Source: Planctomycetales bacterium
Lineage (GTDB): Bacteria; Planctomycetota; Planctomycetia; Isosphaerales; Isosphaeraceae
Assembly: GCA_027451885.1 (NCBI GenBank)
Contig: DAIDHX010000279.1
Coordinates: 1 to 45,266 of the forward strand
Direction of reading: 5' to 3'
Length of the DNA stretch: 45,266 bases
In this document: piece by piece, positions 7,205 to 15,204 of the stretch
Layout of the letters: each line of letters starts with the position of its first letter
Numbering within the stretch: the first letter of the stretch is position 1
Position numbers and translations under genes: made by a program
The notes under the pieces: generated by a model
Told to the model about the DNA's origin: nothing
Seen by the model: the letters and a program-made list of their open reading frames with translations, nothing else
The model's database searches: none

Positions 7205-8935
7205 CTAGGAGACGAGACGGGTCGGGGCCGTTTCCACGTCCGCGGCGGGATCGTGCTTTTGCTGGGCATCGAGACCCGAGCCGGGGTCGAGATTGAGCTC
7301 GCTTTCGTGCCCGCGCCACCAGGCCTCGGCCTCCAGGGCGGACCATTCGCTGGCAGAGTCGCAGGCGGCGAGCGCACGGCCGAGCTCGGCCGCGGTTGCA
7401 TAGCGATCCGCCGGGCGCTTGGCCAGGCAGCGGAGCACCACCTGTTCCAGGTCGCGCGGAATGCTCTCACGGACCTGCCGCGGCGGGATCACGGCGTCTC
7501 GCGTGTGGGCGATCATCACGGCCATGGAGTCATCGAGCGGAAACGGGGGGCGGCCGGTGAGCAGGAAATAGGCCACAGCGCCTAGTGAATAAATGTCGGT
7601 ACGTTGATCCGGAGGGCGGTCGCGGATGATTTGCTCGGGTGCCATGTAGAGCGGAGAGCCCACGACCGTGCCCTCGCGTGAGAGGTGCGGCGCGGCGTCC
7701 TCGCTCACGGTCTTGACGAGCCCGAAATCGAGCAGCTTGACGACGTCGTAGCGGCCGCCGCGGTGGGAGGCCATGAGGTTGGCGGGCTTGATGTCGCGGT
7801 GGATCAGGCCCAGGCCGTGGGCTTCAGAAAGGGCGTCGCACGCCTGCCGCAGCAGATAAACCACGCGTCCGGGCGCGAGCGGTCCATGGCGCTCGACCAG
7901 GTCGGCCAGGCTGAGGCCGGGTAAGTACTCCATCACATAATAGAATGAGCCATCGTGATTGCGGCCGTAATCGAAGATTTCGATGGTGTTGGGATGGGAG
8001 AGATTGGCGGTGGCGCGGACTTCACGTTCGAAGCGTGCGAAGACGCGCGGGTTGCCGACGAGGTCGGGGCGGATGAGCTTGATGGCGCAGGGGCGTTTGA
8101 GAAGCTGGTGCTCGGCGAGATAGACCTCGCCCATGCCGCCGCGTCCGAGCCGCTTGCCGAGCTTGTACTGGTTGAGCAGCCGGGCTTCATGAACTTGCAG
8201 CCGGAGAGTATTGATGGTGTGGCTGCCGAAGACGGCGGTGAATGCGCCCAGGATGAGCAGGAGGGCGTTTTCGCTGCTCCGCTCGAGGGTCAGCACGCGG
8301 ACCGCGATCTGGTAGAACTCGGGATGGATCGCGCCCAGGATCGAGGGCACGACCACGGGGGCCACGGCCATGGGCAGGATCATGAGCGCGGCCCTGCGCC
8401 AGGTGTTCGGAATGAAGATGGCGTAGGTGAAGATCGTGGCGAGAATCCAGTAGACGCTGCTGCGGACTGGTCCGAGCGCGAGAAACGGGTCGTCGGCTCG
8501 CACGCCGCGGAGAATCAGGCTGTATTCAGCGGCCAGGAAGAACGAGACGACCATGAAAAAGAGGGCGGATTCGAAGACTCGCAGGAATGGCATGCGGGGC
8601 CGCCAGCGCGAGCTCAGGGCGGCAAGCGCGGAGACCAGCAGCACGAGCACGGTGGCCTGGAGGCGGATGAAGAGCGAGGATAACGGATGCAGAAAGAGCG
8701 AGCGCACAAACGCCGACCCGAAGCCCACGACCAGCACCACCGCCGCCGCGCGAATCCTGCGCTGGAGCAGCCAGGTCGGGTCGTCGAGCGTGTCGCCCTG
8801 GGCGTCGCCGCCGACGCGAACGGTGTGCGAGAGCATGCTCGGCGGGTGGTATTCGCGCGTCGGCTCCGTGGTCCAGTCCTCGCGTTGCTGGTCCGCGACC
8901 GAGTCCGCCGGGGATGGGGAGTTGCCTGTGATCAC
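7205..8935 (-). CDS. Ser/Thr protein kinase, N-terminal membrane domain
   Basis: This kinase has about 576 residues. An N-terminal module with some six hydrophobic segments (about residues 62-81, 92-108, 120-142, 159-176, 182-200 and 222-241) is followed by a PknB-type kinase domain at about 257-540. The domain carries the Gly-loop GRGGMGEVY (264-272), the ATP-anchoring Lys in AIKLI (286), the catalytic loop HRDIKPAN (379-386), DFG (403-405) and APEQ. All catalytic residues are present. The arrangement is reversed relative to PknB, whose sensor lies C-terminal and outside, so the signal here is probably read within the membrane. The start is uncertain: the GTG at 8935 is used, and the ATG at 8836 is equally possible. 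It lies 124 bases after modC on the same strand and may be co-transcribed. Its substrates are unknown. Confidence 0.9.
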   Translation of the reverse strand: MITGNSPSPADSVADQQREDWTTEPTREYHPPSMLSHTVRVGGDAQGDTLDDPTWLLQRRIRAAAVVLVVGFGSAFVRSLFLHPLSSLFIRLQATVLVLLVSALAALSSRWRPRMPFLRVFESALFFMVVSFFLAAEYSLILRGVRADDPFLALGPVRSSVYWILATIFTYAIFIPNTWRRAALMILPMAVAPVVVPSILGAIHPEFYQIAVRVLTLERSSENALLLILGAFTAVFGSHTINTLRLQVHEARLLNQYKLGKRLGRGGMGEVYLAEHQLLKRPCAIKLIRPDLVGNPRVFARFEREVRATANLSHPNTIEIFDYGRNHDGSFYYVMEYLPGLSLADLVERHGPLAPGRVVYLLRQACDALSEAHGLGLIHRDIKPANLMASHRGGRYDVVKLLDFGLVKTVSEDAAPHLSREGTVVGSPLYMAPEQIIRDRPPDQRTDIYSLGAVAYFLLTGRPPFPLDDSMAVMIAHTRDAVIPPRQVRESIPRDLEQVVLRCLAKRPADRYATAAELGRALAACDSASEWSALEAEAWWRGHESELNLDPGSGLDAQQKHDPAADVETAPTRLVS

Positions 8936-9059
8936 GATTCGTGCGCCCCGGCCTGGCACCGTTCGTTCCCCTTGCGGCAGGGATACCCATGACGTGGTAT
9001 CGAATTCCTGGATGATACCAGCAAGAGAGAAACTCAGGCAGGGTTGTTGTGCTTCGGAA

Positions 9060-10196
9060 TCATTGTTTACCCGTTCCGGGCGTGTGGGCCTGGCGGCGCT
9101 CGGCCTCGGCCGATTCCTCCACGCTTGTGATCCGGCAGCTTCTGGCCTTGATGATGAGCACGACCTGCGCCCCTGGGGCGAGCTCGAGCTGGCGGACGGC
9201 GGAGGGGACGAGACTGGCCAGAAACGACACCTCTCCGCACTGCACGACCACCTCGACGTTGGGGCCGTGGGTGAGGATTCGCTCGACCGCGCCTGGAAGC
9301 TGGTTGCGGGCGCTGAGCCCTGGGACGGATGCACGAGCCAGCAGGACATCGTCGGCCCGGAGCTGGACGTGCACGCGTTCGCCGGCATGCCCCTCGAGCC
9401 GGGGAACGATCAAGGCGGGGCCGCCGTCGATCTGGACGCGGCTGGCGCCGTCGTCCCGGAGCTGGTCGAGGAGCGTGGCATGGAACAGGTTCGTGAGCGG
9501 CTCCCAGTCCACAGCCGCGAGGGCATGATTCGCGAGCACATCGATCGAGGGCCCCTCGGCCGCGATCCGCCCGTTTTCGAGCAAAAACATCCGGCCGCCG
9601 AGTGCCACGGCCTCGGCGGGTGAATGCGTCACGTGGAGGATGGGGATTTGCTGGTCGGCCTGGATGTCCATGAGTCGTGAGATCAGGGCGTTGCGGCGGG
9701 CCAGATCGAGCGCGGAAAAAGGCTCGTCGCAGAGCAGCAGGCGTGGTCTGGGCGCGATGGCGCGCGCGAGTCCGACGCGTTTGCGTTCGCCGCCGGAGAG
9801 CGTTGCCGGCCGGCGGTCGAGCAGGTGCTCGACGCCACAGAGCGCAGCGACCTCGTGAACGCGCTGTGCGATTTCGAGCCGTGGCTGCCCCGCGAGACCA
9901 AAGGCGATGTTCTGGCGGGCGCTCAGGTGTGGGAAGAGCAGGTCGTCCTGATAGATCATGCCGATGCGGCGGCGGCGGAGCGGGGCCGAGATACGCGTGG
10001 ATGCATCGAAGAGGGTTTCGGTGTCGAGCGTGATCCGGCCGCGATCCGGGCGTGCGAGGCCCGAGATGAGCCTGAGGAGCGTGCTTTTGCCCGCGCCTGA
10101 GCGTCCGAAGAGAACCCCGATCTCGGGGCCGAGACGAAGCTGGAGTTGGAGGGTGAGAGTGGGGCTGACGCGGCGTTCGACATCGACCTCGAGCAT
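9060..10196 (-). CDS. modC: Molybdate ABC transporter ATP-binding protein
   Basis: This 378-residue ATPase of the molybdate importer couples ATP hydrolysis to uptake through ModB. Walker A is GRSGAGKST (31-39), the Q-loop lies near IYQDDLLFPH, the signature is LSGGE (133-137) and Walker B is LLLCDEPFSALD. The C-terminal 90 residues, including VQLRADDVLLA and a final segment LAPGAQVVLIIKA, form a TOBE/Mop-like molybdate-binding regulatory domain. This distinguishes ModC from generic ABC ATPases. The ATG at 10196 lies 16 bases after the modB stop, so the genes are translationally close. Sulfate or tungstate as substrate cannot be excluded, but the TOBE domain and ModA/ModB partners favour molybdate. 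Confidence 0.93.
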   Translation of the reverse strand: MLEVDVERRVSPTLTLQLQLRLGPEIGVLFGRSGAGKSTLLRLISGLARPDRGRITLDTETLFDASTRISAPLRRRRIGMIYQDDLLFPHLSARQNIAFGLAGQPRLEIAQRVHEVAALCGVEHLLDRRPATLSGGERKRVGLARAIAPRPRLLLCDEPFSALDLARRNALISRLMDIQADQQIPILHVTHSPAEAVALGGRMFLLENGRIAAEGPSIDVLANHALAAVDWEPLTNLFHATLLDQLRDDGASRVQIDGGPALIVPRLEGHAGERVHVQLRADDVLLARASVPGLSARNQLPGAVERILTHGPNVEVVVQCGEVSFLASLVPSAVRQLELAPGAQVVLIIKARSCRITSVEESAEAERRQAHTPGTGKQ

Positions 10197-10212
10197 GACG
10201 CGGCCTCGGCAT

Positions 10213-10881
10213 TCACAGATGCGGTTCGGGGAGTCGATCACGGCCCTGGGCGGCGGCGAGCGCGGCGATCGAGACCAGGGCGATGACGAGCGAGAGCCCC
10301 AGGGCCCTGGCGTCGTCCCCTTGTTGAACGGCGTCGTAGATTGCCAGGGAGGCGGTTTGGGTGCGGCCGGGAATATCGCCGGCGACCATGAGCGTGCAGC
10401 CAAAATCACCCACGGCCCTGGCGAACGCCAGCACCACCCCCGCGGCGAGCCCGCGCCAGGCGAGCGGCAGGGTGACGGCGGCAAGAACCGAAAGATTGCT
10501 CCTGCCGAGGAGTCGGGCCGCGTCTTCCAGTCTGGGGTCGACCGCCAGAAAAGCGGCCCGCGCGGGAATGAGAAAAAGTGGAAACGCGGCCACTGCGGAG
10601 GCGACCGCCGCGCCCGTCCAGTGGAAGACCAGCGAGGCGCCAAACACGAGTTCGATCCAGCCACCCAGCAGCGAGCGGCGGCCGAGCAAGAGCAACAGGG
10701 CGTAGCCAAGCACGGTCGGCGGCAACACGAGCGGCAAGCACAGGAACCCGATCAGGAGCGGCCGGCCGGGCCACGGCCGGCGTGCCAGCAAAAGCGCCAG
10801 GGGCGCGCCCACGACGATATCAAAGGCCGTGGCCAGGGTCGCAACCTTGATCGACAGCCAGACAGGACCCAGATCGAGCAC
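10213..10881 (-). CDS. modB: Molybdate ABC transporter permease
   Basis: This 222-residue integral membrane permease starts MLDLGPVWLSIKVATLATA, as usual for ModB, and has about five membrane segments. The EAA-type coupling region is visible as VDPRLEDAARLLGRSNLSVLAAVTLPLAWRG, where the permease docks on ModC. The preceding SAVAAFPLFLIPARAAF and following VLAFARAVGDFGCTLMVAGD are standard for the family. The length matches typical ModB (220-230 residues). It is the middle gene of modA-modB-modC, 29 bases after modA and 16 before modC. No special features were seen. Confidence 0.93.
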   Translation of the reverse strand: MLDLGPVWLSIKVATLATAFDIVVGAPLALLLARRPWPGRPLLIGFLCLPLVLPPTVLGYALLLLLGRRSLLGGWIELVFGASLVFHWTGAAVASAVAAFPLFLIPARAAFLAVDPRLEDAARLLGRSNLSVLAAVTLPLAWRGLAAGVVLAFARAVGDFGCTLMVAGDIPGRTQTASLAIYDAVQQGDDARALGLSLVIALVSIAALAAAQGRDRLPEPHL

Positions 10882-10910
10882 GAACCTTTGCCTCCGCGTT
10901 CTCGCCGGGA

Positions 10911-11717
10911 TCAGCCGCGCTGGTCCGGCGCCGCGATAAACCCATAACGACCCAGGATCTCCCGCCCCTTCACGCCGAGGATGAACTCTTGAAGCCGACG
11001 GGCGTCGTCCTGCCGTTTGCTCGAGACAATCACCCCCATCCCTTGCACGATGGGATCGTAGAGCTTCCTGTCGACCGCCAGCATGCGGTAAGAGTCCCCA
11101 CGCACCAGAGCACGGCCCACGATCGCCGCCTCAACCTCGCCCCGCTCCAGATAAACAAGCGCCTGCCGAACCGACTCGCCGAGCACGACCCTGGACTCGA
11201 CTCGAGCCCACAGCCCGCTCCGTTCCAGAGCCTGCTTCGCCGCGCGGCCATAAGGGGCAAAGGCTGGGTTGGCGATCGCGATACGCTTGAACTCAGGACC
11301 AGCCAGATCCTCAAAAGCATGAACTCGATCGCCGATTTCCGAGCGCAAGGCCACTACCAGCGATCCCTGGGTGTATGCCTTCACCGTGGCCGGTACGACC
11401 GCGCCCGCGGCGGCGAGATCGGCAATGTACGACTCATTCGCGGCCAGGAACAGGTCGTAAGGCGCGCCCTGCTTGATCTGTGCCGAAAGCTGCCCCGACA
11501 CGCCGAACACCGCCTCGGCCTTGATGCGCGTCTCTCCCTCGAACGCCGCCAGCACATCGGGCAAGGCATACGTGAGGTCGCTCGCTGCCGCCACCCGCAG
11601 CGGCGCCTGGTCTTGGGCCGCGCTCGATCGCGGCGGATCAGAAGGGGACCCGGCCGGTCCGCAGCCGGCAACCACAATTCCGCAAAGCCCCCAGACGCAC
11701 CAGATCAAGCGACTCAC
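10911..11717 (-). CDS. modA: Molybdate-binding lipoprotein
   Basis: This 268-residue substrate-binding protein captures molybdate outside the cytoplasmic membrane. The GTG at 11717 is preferred (GGAG eight bases upstream). It gives MSRLIWCVWGLCGIVVAGC, a lipoprotein signal with lipobox VAGC at about residue 19. The mature domain begins LRVAAASDLTYALPDVLAAF and continues VFGVSGQLSAQIKQGAPYDLF and LAANESYIADLAAAG, the canonical ModA ligand-binding segments (Ser/Ala backbone contacts to the oxyanion). A later block, IAIANPAFAPYGRAAKQAL, is also diagnostic. It is the first gene of modABC and is divergent from the ATPase gene at 11937. No ModE gene or clear ModE box was found in the shared 219-base gap. 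Confidence 0.92.
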   Translation of the reverse strand: MSRLIWCVWGLCGIVVAGCGPAGSPSDPPRSSAAQDQAPLRVAAASDLTYALPDVLAAFEGETRIKAEAVFGVSGQLSAQIKQGAPYDLFLAANESYIADLAAAGAVVPATVKAYTQGSLVVALRSEIGDRVHAFEDLAGPEFKRIAIANPAFAPYGRAAKQALERSGLWARVESRVVLGESVRQALVYLERGEVEAAIVGRALVRGDSYRMLAVDRKLYDPIVQGMGVIVSSKRQDDARRLQEFILGVKGREILGRYGFIAAPDQRG

Positions 11718-11936
11718 GCCATGTTCTCCGATCTGCCAGCTCAGCACGATCTTATGAACGCCGACACGAGCAAATCGTACGGGGTTGCCCGACCGCGGGT
11801 CAATCGGCTCAGATTGCGGCCAATCTCGTTATCAGGTAAGACGAAGAACTTGCGGGAACAGGGGGTCGATGCGCGCTCCTCGACATCTTCACAATCGCTC
11901 GATGAAGGCAAGCATTCAGGAAAGGCGACGACAGGG

Positions 11937-13409
11937 ATGAAGCTGGAACAGTTCTTGCAGCATCATGGGATTGCGGGCAATCCGTTCAGCGAGGAAGACG
12001 CGCAGACAGACACGGTCTTCAAGAAGCGGTGTCTGGAGACGATCCATCACCCGGCCTGGAACAAGTTCTTTGGGAGCCCGCTTGACCCTTCGACCGCGCT
12101 TGTGTTTGGGGAGAAGGGGAGCGGCAAGACAGCACTTCGGCTGCAGGCCACGGCGGAGCTCTCGGCGCACAACCATCAGCATCCCGGCGAGCGTGTGCTG
12201 GTGATTTCGTACGACGATTTCAATCCCTATCTGGACAATTGCAAGGCGGCGTCGAAGGCCAGGAACGTGGACGTTGCGCTCGCGGACTGGAAGCTTGAGG
12301 ATCACATGGACGCGATCCTCTCGCTGGGGGTGACGCAGCTTGTAGACATGCTTACGGGTGAGCGTGTGGATTTGACGGTGCTTTCGCTCGATCAGAGGCG
12401 CGACCTGCTGATGCTTGCCGCGCTTTACGACGCGTCGACGGGCGAGCCGATCGCCCGCCGCTGGGATCGGCTCAGGCGCAGGTCTGGCTTTCGGCCGCTG
12501 TGGACCAGGCGCGACCTGCAGGTGATCTTCGGCAGCACGGTGTTCGTGGGGATCTTGATTGCGCTTTTTCCGTCGCTGCTCAAGCTTTCCACCATTCCCT
12601 GGCTGCTCTTGCCGATTCTGGGTGCGTGGTTTTACTGGGGCTGGAGACTGGCGCGGGCGGAGTGGTTCGCCCGGGATATTCGCAAGAGCCTGCGCGTACT
12701 GGGGCGTGATCCTTCCGCCCTGCGCTGGGAGCTTTTGTGGTTCAAGCCGACGGAGCTGGGCGGCCAGCCGCTGCCGAGCGCGCGCAGCGGCGGCGCGGAG
12801 GAACGCTACGAGCTTCTGCGCAAGTTCATGGGCGTCCTGCGGACGCTGGGCTACGCGGGCGTGATCGTGCTGGTGGATCGCGTCGATGAGCCGCAGCAGG
12901 TCGAGGGAGACCCGCGCCGGATGCGCGCACTCGTGTGGCCGCTGCTCGACCACAAATTCCTCAGGCACCCCGGAATCGGCGTCAAGCTCCTTCTGCCAAT
13001 CGAGCTGGCTTACTACCTCGAAAAAGAAGGCAAGGAATTCTACGACCGCGCCCGGCCCGACAAGCTCAACATGATCAAACCCCTGCGCTGGACCGGGCCC
13101 TCGCTCTACGACCTGGCCGGCGACCGTCTCACGGTCTGCCGCGCGGATCCGGCGACGAACGGCGATGTCCCCCGCCTACGCAATCTCATCGATGACGCGA
13201 TCAGCGATGATTATCTCAAAGATGCCCTTGGCAACCTGCGTACACCGCGGCACCTGTTCAAGTTTCTGCACAGGCTGATCGAAGAGCATTGCCATCGCCA
13301 CACCGAGGACTCGCCTCGGTGGACGATCGATTACGACACGTTCCGCACGACCTACGCAGCCTACATGCGGGATCTGGAGGCGTTCGACCGCGGTTACGGC
13401 CACGGCTAG
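11937..13409 (+). CDS. P-loop ATPase with membrane hairpin, unknown role
   Basis: This is a 490-residue protein. It opens MKLEQFLQHHGIAGNPFSEEDAQTD and carries a clean Walker A, GEKGSGKT (58-65), and a Walker B-like VIVLVDRVDEP (about 309-319). Between them lies an insertion with two adjacent hydrophobic segments (about 196-212 and 218-236), IFGSTVFVGILIALF and TIPWLLLPILGAWFYWGW, forming a likely membrane hairpin. The overall plan recalls KAP/STAND-type NTPases, in which membrane segments interrupt the nucleotide-binding domain. I recall close relatives as conserved hypotheticals in planctomycetes. The C-terminal part (LRTPRHLFKFLHRLIEEHCHR) resembles the lid/helical region of AAA-type proteins. 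It has no operon partner on the same strand, being divergent from modA and convergent with the WD40 gene. The function is unknown. Confidence 0.75.
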   Translation: MKLEQFLQHHGIAGNPFSEEDAQTDTVFKKRCLETIHHPAWNKFFGSPLDPSTALVFGEKGSGKTALRLQATAELSAHNHQHPGERVLVISYDDFNPYLDNCKAASKARNVDVALADWKLEDHMDAILSLGVTQLVDMLTGERVDLTVLSLDQRRDLLMLAALYDASTGEPIARRWDRLRRRSGFRPLWTRRDLQVIFGSTVFVGILIALFPSLLKLSTIPWLLLPILGAWFYWGWRLARAEWFARDIRKSLRVLGRDPSALRWELLWFKPTELGGQPLPSARSGGAEERYELLRKFMGVLRTLGYAGVIVLVDRVDEPQQVEGDPRRMRALVWPLLDHKFLRHPGIGVKLLLPIELAYYLEKEGKEFYDRARPDKLNMIKPLRWTGPSLYDLAGDRLTVCRADPATNGDVPRLRNLIDDAISDDYLKDALGNLRTPRHLFKFLHRLIEEHCHRHTEDSPRWTIDYDTFRTTYAAYMRDLEAFDRGYGHG

Positions 13410-13412
13410 GCG

Positions 13413-14597
13413 TCAGGAGACCGGTTTCACCAGCCAGCCACCGCTAGGCGCGATCAGGGTCAGGTGGAACGCCGACTCCGCGCGGGTGCGGCTATCGACC
13501 AGAAAGAGCAGGGGTCTCGTGAGATCCCAGATTCCGATCGTCGCCCCCTTGCCGCCGAAAACCAGCCGGCTCCCATCCGGGGAGAAGGCAAGGGAAGTGA
13601 CGATGCCGACATGCTCGCCCAGACGATGGCAAAGCCGATTCGTGGCGAGATCCCAGAGCCGAATGGTCCGATCGCCCCCCGCGGCCGCCAGGGTGCGGCC
13701 GTCAGGCGAATACGCCAGCGCAAGCACGCCGTAAGCATTGCCCGTGAGCCTTGCCTGAATCCGCCCCGTTTCCGCATCCAGAACCAGAACGTCCTCGGGC
13801 GAACCCGACATGTCACCCACGGCGATGGTCTTGCCATCCGGTGAAAACGCCGCGTGTTCCACCGCCGACGACCCCTGCTGCGCCAGGTTGCGAATCGGTT
13901 TGCCCGATTCCAGATCCCAGAGAATGACGCTGCGATCCTGCCCCGAGGACAGAAGCCGGTCGCCCCGCGGCCCAAACGCAACCGTACGCACCGTGTCGCG
14001 ATGCTGCCGAAGCTGATGAACCAGAACGCCCGTGCCCGGATCAATTACCCGCACGACACCGTCTTCACCCCCCAGGGCAAGCAGCTTGCTATCAGGCGAG
14101 AACGCCAGCGAGTGTGCTGTCGGCCCCACAATCCGGAGCGTACGCCTGAATCGCCCATTCTGGATCGACCAGACCGAGATCGCGCCGAGGCCGCTCACCG
14201 CCAACCGCTTGCCATCCGGCGAATACGCCGCTGCCAGGCGTCCCCGATCGTCCTGGATCGAGCCGGCGTCGAGCACCTGGCCACGCTCCAGATTCGCCAG
14301 CGACCAGATCGCGATCTCGCTGCTGGTGCCGCACGAGACCACGGTCTCACCGTCCGGGGCAAAAGCGACCGCTTCAATGCGATCGTCCGGATCAGGAATC
14401 AGGCGAGCGACAGGCGGCCTGGGACCGGCCTCCTCCAGCTCCGGGAGCGAGATCAGCGCCGCGGATCCGGCTACCAGCGATGCGAGCAAAAACCCACGCG
14501 AGAACAACCTCCGCCAGCGCACCCCCTCCGTGGTGGCTCGCCGACCCTGCACGCTCGCCACTTCCCGGATCTCGTTCGCCGCACCCCAGGATCCCAT
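13413..14597 (-). CDS. Membrane-anchored WD40 repeat protein
   Basis: This is a 394-residue protein. The ATG at 14597 is chosen because AAGGAG lies about eight bases upstream, while the more distal start at 14657 has none. An N-terminal cytoplasmic stretch is followed by one hydrophobic anchor (about residues 33-51, FSRGFLLASLVAGSAALIS). About seven WD40 blades follow, seen as repeated 'AFSPDGk.l...G.d..i.iWdl' units: VAFAPDGETVVSCG, AYSPDGKRLAVSG, AFSPDSKLLALGGEDG, AFGPRGDRLLSSGQDRS, AFSPDGKTIAVGD, AYSPDGRTLAAAGGDRT and AFSPDGSRLVFGG. These would make one complete propeller on the outer side of the membrane. WD40 propellers are protein-interaction scaffolds, and no enzymatic residues are expected. 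It converges with the ATPase gene with three bases between stops. Confidence 0.9.
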   Translation of the reverse strand: MGSWGAANEIREVASVQGRRATTEGVRWRRLFSRGFLLASLVAGSAALISLPELEEAGPRPPVARLIPDPDDRIEAVAFAPDGETVVSCGTSSEIAIWSLANLERGQVLDAGSIQDDRGRLAAAYSPDGKRLAVSGLGAISVWSIQNGRFRRTLRIVGPTAHSLAFSPDSKLLALGGEDGVVRVIDPGTGVLVHQLRQHRDTVRTVAFGPRGDRLLSSGQDRSVILWDLESGKPIRNLAQQGSSAVEHAAFSPDGKTIAVGDMSGSPEDVLVLDAETGRIQARLTGNAYGVLALAYSPDGRTLAAAGGDRTIRLWDLATNRLCHRLGEHVGIVTSLAFSPDGSRLVFGGKGATIGIWDLTRPLLFLVDSRTRAESAFHLTLIAPSGGWLVKPVS

Positions 14598-14694
14598 CGA
14601 ATTCACTCCTTCACCAAGGTTCACATGTTCACTATGGGCGGGGGCAGTTGCCCTCACGCGAGAACACGCTCACCTTCAACTGATTCCTCGACCC

Positions 14695-14934
14695 TCAGTC
14701 CCATGCGCTGAGTGGCCTCAGCGGTTCAGGGCACTGATAGACGTTCGCGATGAACGCTCGGATCTTTCGCACGACCTCGCAGGTTCTATCCTCTAAAGAC
14801 TTCAGAATGACCTTCGCTGTCAAGCCGTTCCGTTGCGAAGGCGTACATCCATGTGCCTTGACTTCGTGATTCTGTGGTTCAAACGCGACAGGGTCAAGCC
14901 AAAATGGCAGTTCCTTCAAGGGGAGTGCTGCCAC
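14695..14934 (-). CDS. Doubtful small ORF, 79 residues
   Basis: The product includes LPLKELPFWLDPVAFEPQ, NGLTAKVILKSLEDRTCEVV and RKIRAFIANVYQCPEPL. It reads more like a real protein than the GC-driven frames nearby, being mixed-charge and not Arg/Pro-rich. The frame stays open about 50 bases further upstream without a good start or ribosome-binding site. It may therefore be the surviving tail of a larger decayed gene or not a gene at all. No family is recognised. Confidence 0.3.
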   Translation of the reverse strand: MAALPLKELPFWLDPVAFEPQNHEVKAHGCTPSQRNGLTAKVILKSLEDRTCEVVRKIRAFIANVYQCPEPLRPLSAWD

Positions 14935-14966
14935 AAGCGGCTTTTGCCTGGTGATGCCAAAATGGC
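14898..14966. repeat. Two GCCAAAATGGC inverted-repeat sites
   Basis: The 11-mer GCCAAAATGGC (arms GCCA/TGGC) occurs at 14898-14908 and again at 14956-14966, 58 bases apart. A partial copy (AGAAATGGCAG) lies at about 14991-15001, and a related reverse motif (CAGTTTTGGCAT) lies at about 15074-15085, inside the hsp20 promoter. They could be binding sites for a regulator of the downstream heat-shock gene, or a decayed repeat. Confidence 0.4.
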
Positions 14967-15078
14967 GTTTCTAGTCGGCGACGGAAGCGCAGAAATGGCA
15001 GTCGTGTGATCCTTGTAGAATCGTTCTGCATGTCCGCAACATCTTATTATAAATTGTCTTACGTGATTTTATGCAGTT

Positions 15079-15095
15079 TTGGCATGCGGCTTGCT
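15079..15095 (+). promoter_or_regulatory. Sigma-54 (RpoN) -24/-12 promoter for hsp20
   Basis: TTGGCATGCGGCTTGCT matches the RpoN consensus (YTGGCACG-N4-TTGCW) with a single change (T for C in the -24 box). The diagnostic GG (15081-15082) and GC (15093-15094) are exactly 12 bases apart. Transcription would start near 15106 and give a leader of about 100 bases to the hsp20 ATG. An enhancer-binding activator would be needed, but none is encoded in the window. Confidence 0.7.
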
Positions 15096-15204
15096 TTTGA
15101 GAGTGAGATGTCTGGTTGGCCCTGGTGGTCAGGGCGAACCGGCGGCCTGACGCCCCGGTGGGTGTTATGGCTGGTGAACCCCTGGTTCGAGGAGGCTACG
15201 AGAG

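Larger units (their letters stand above)
14598..15204. other. Intergenic: small frame, repeats, hsp20 promoter
   Basis: About 600 bases between the WD40 gene and hsp20. They hold a doubtful small minus-strand frame (14695-14934), two exact GCCAAAATGGC inverted repeats and the sigma-54 promoter of hsp20, all listed separately. The stretch is noticeably less GC-rich than its surroundings, especially around 15005-15085. Confidence 0.6.

Noticed and set aside
9060-10709. Longer modC frame starting inside modB
   Set aside because: The first 171 codons are a shadow of modB; modC proper starts at 10196 with the expected ABC N-terminus.
10989-11936. Upstream extension of the ATPase frame by 316 codons
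   Set aside because: The extension overlaps modA on the other strand and does not look like protein. The ATG at 11937 begins the conserved-looking sequence.
11718-11936. Molybdenum-cofactor riboswitch or ModE site upstream of modA
   Set aside because: No recognisable ModE palindrome or riboswitch core was seen in the short gap.
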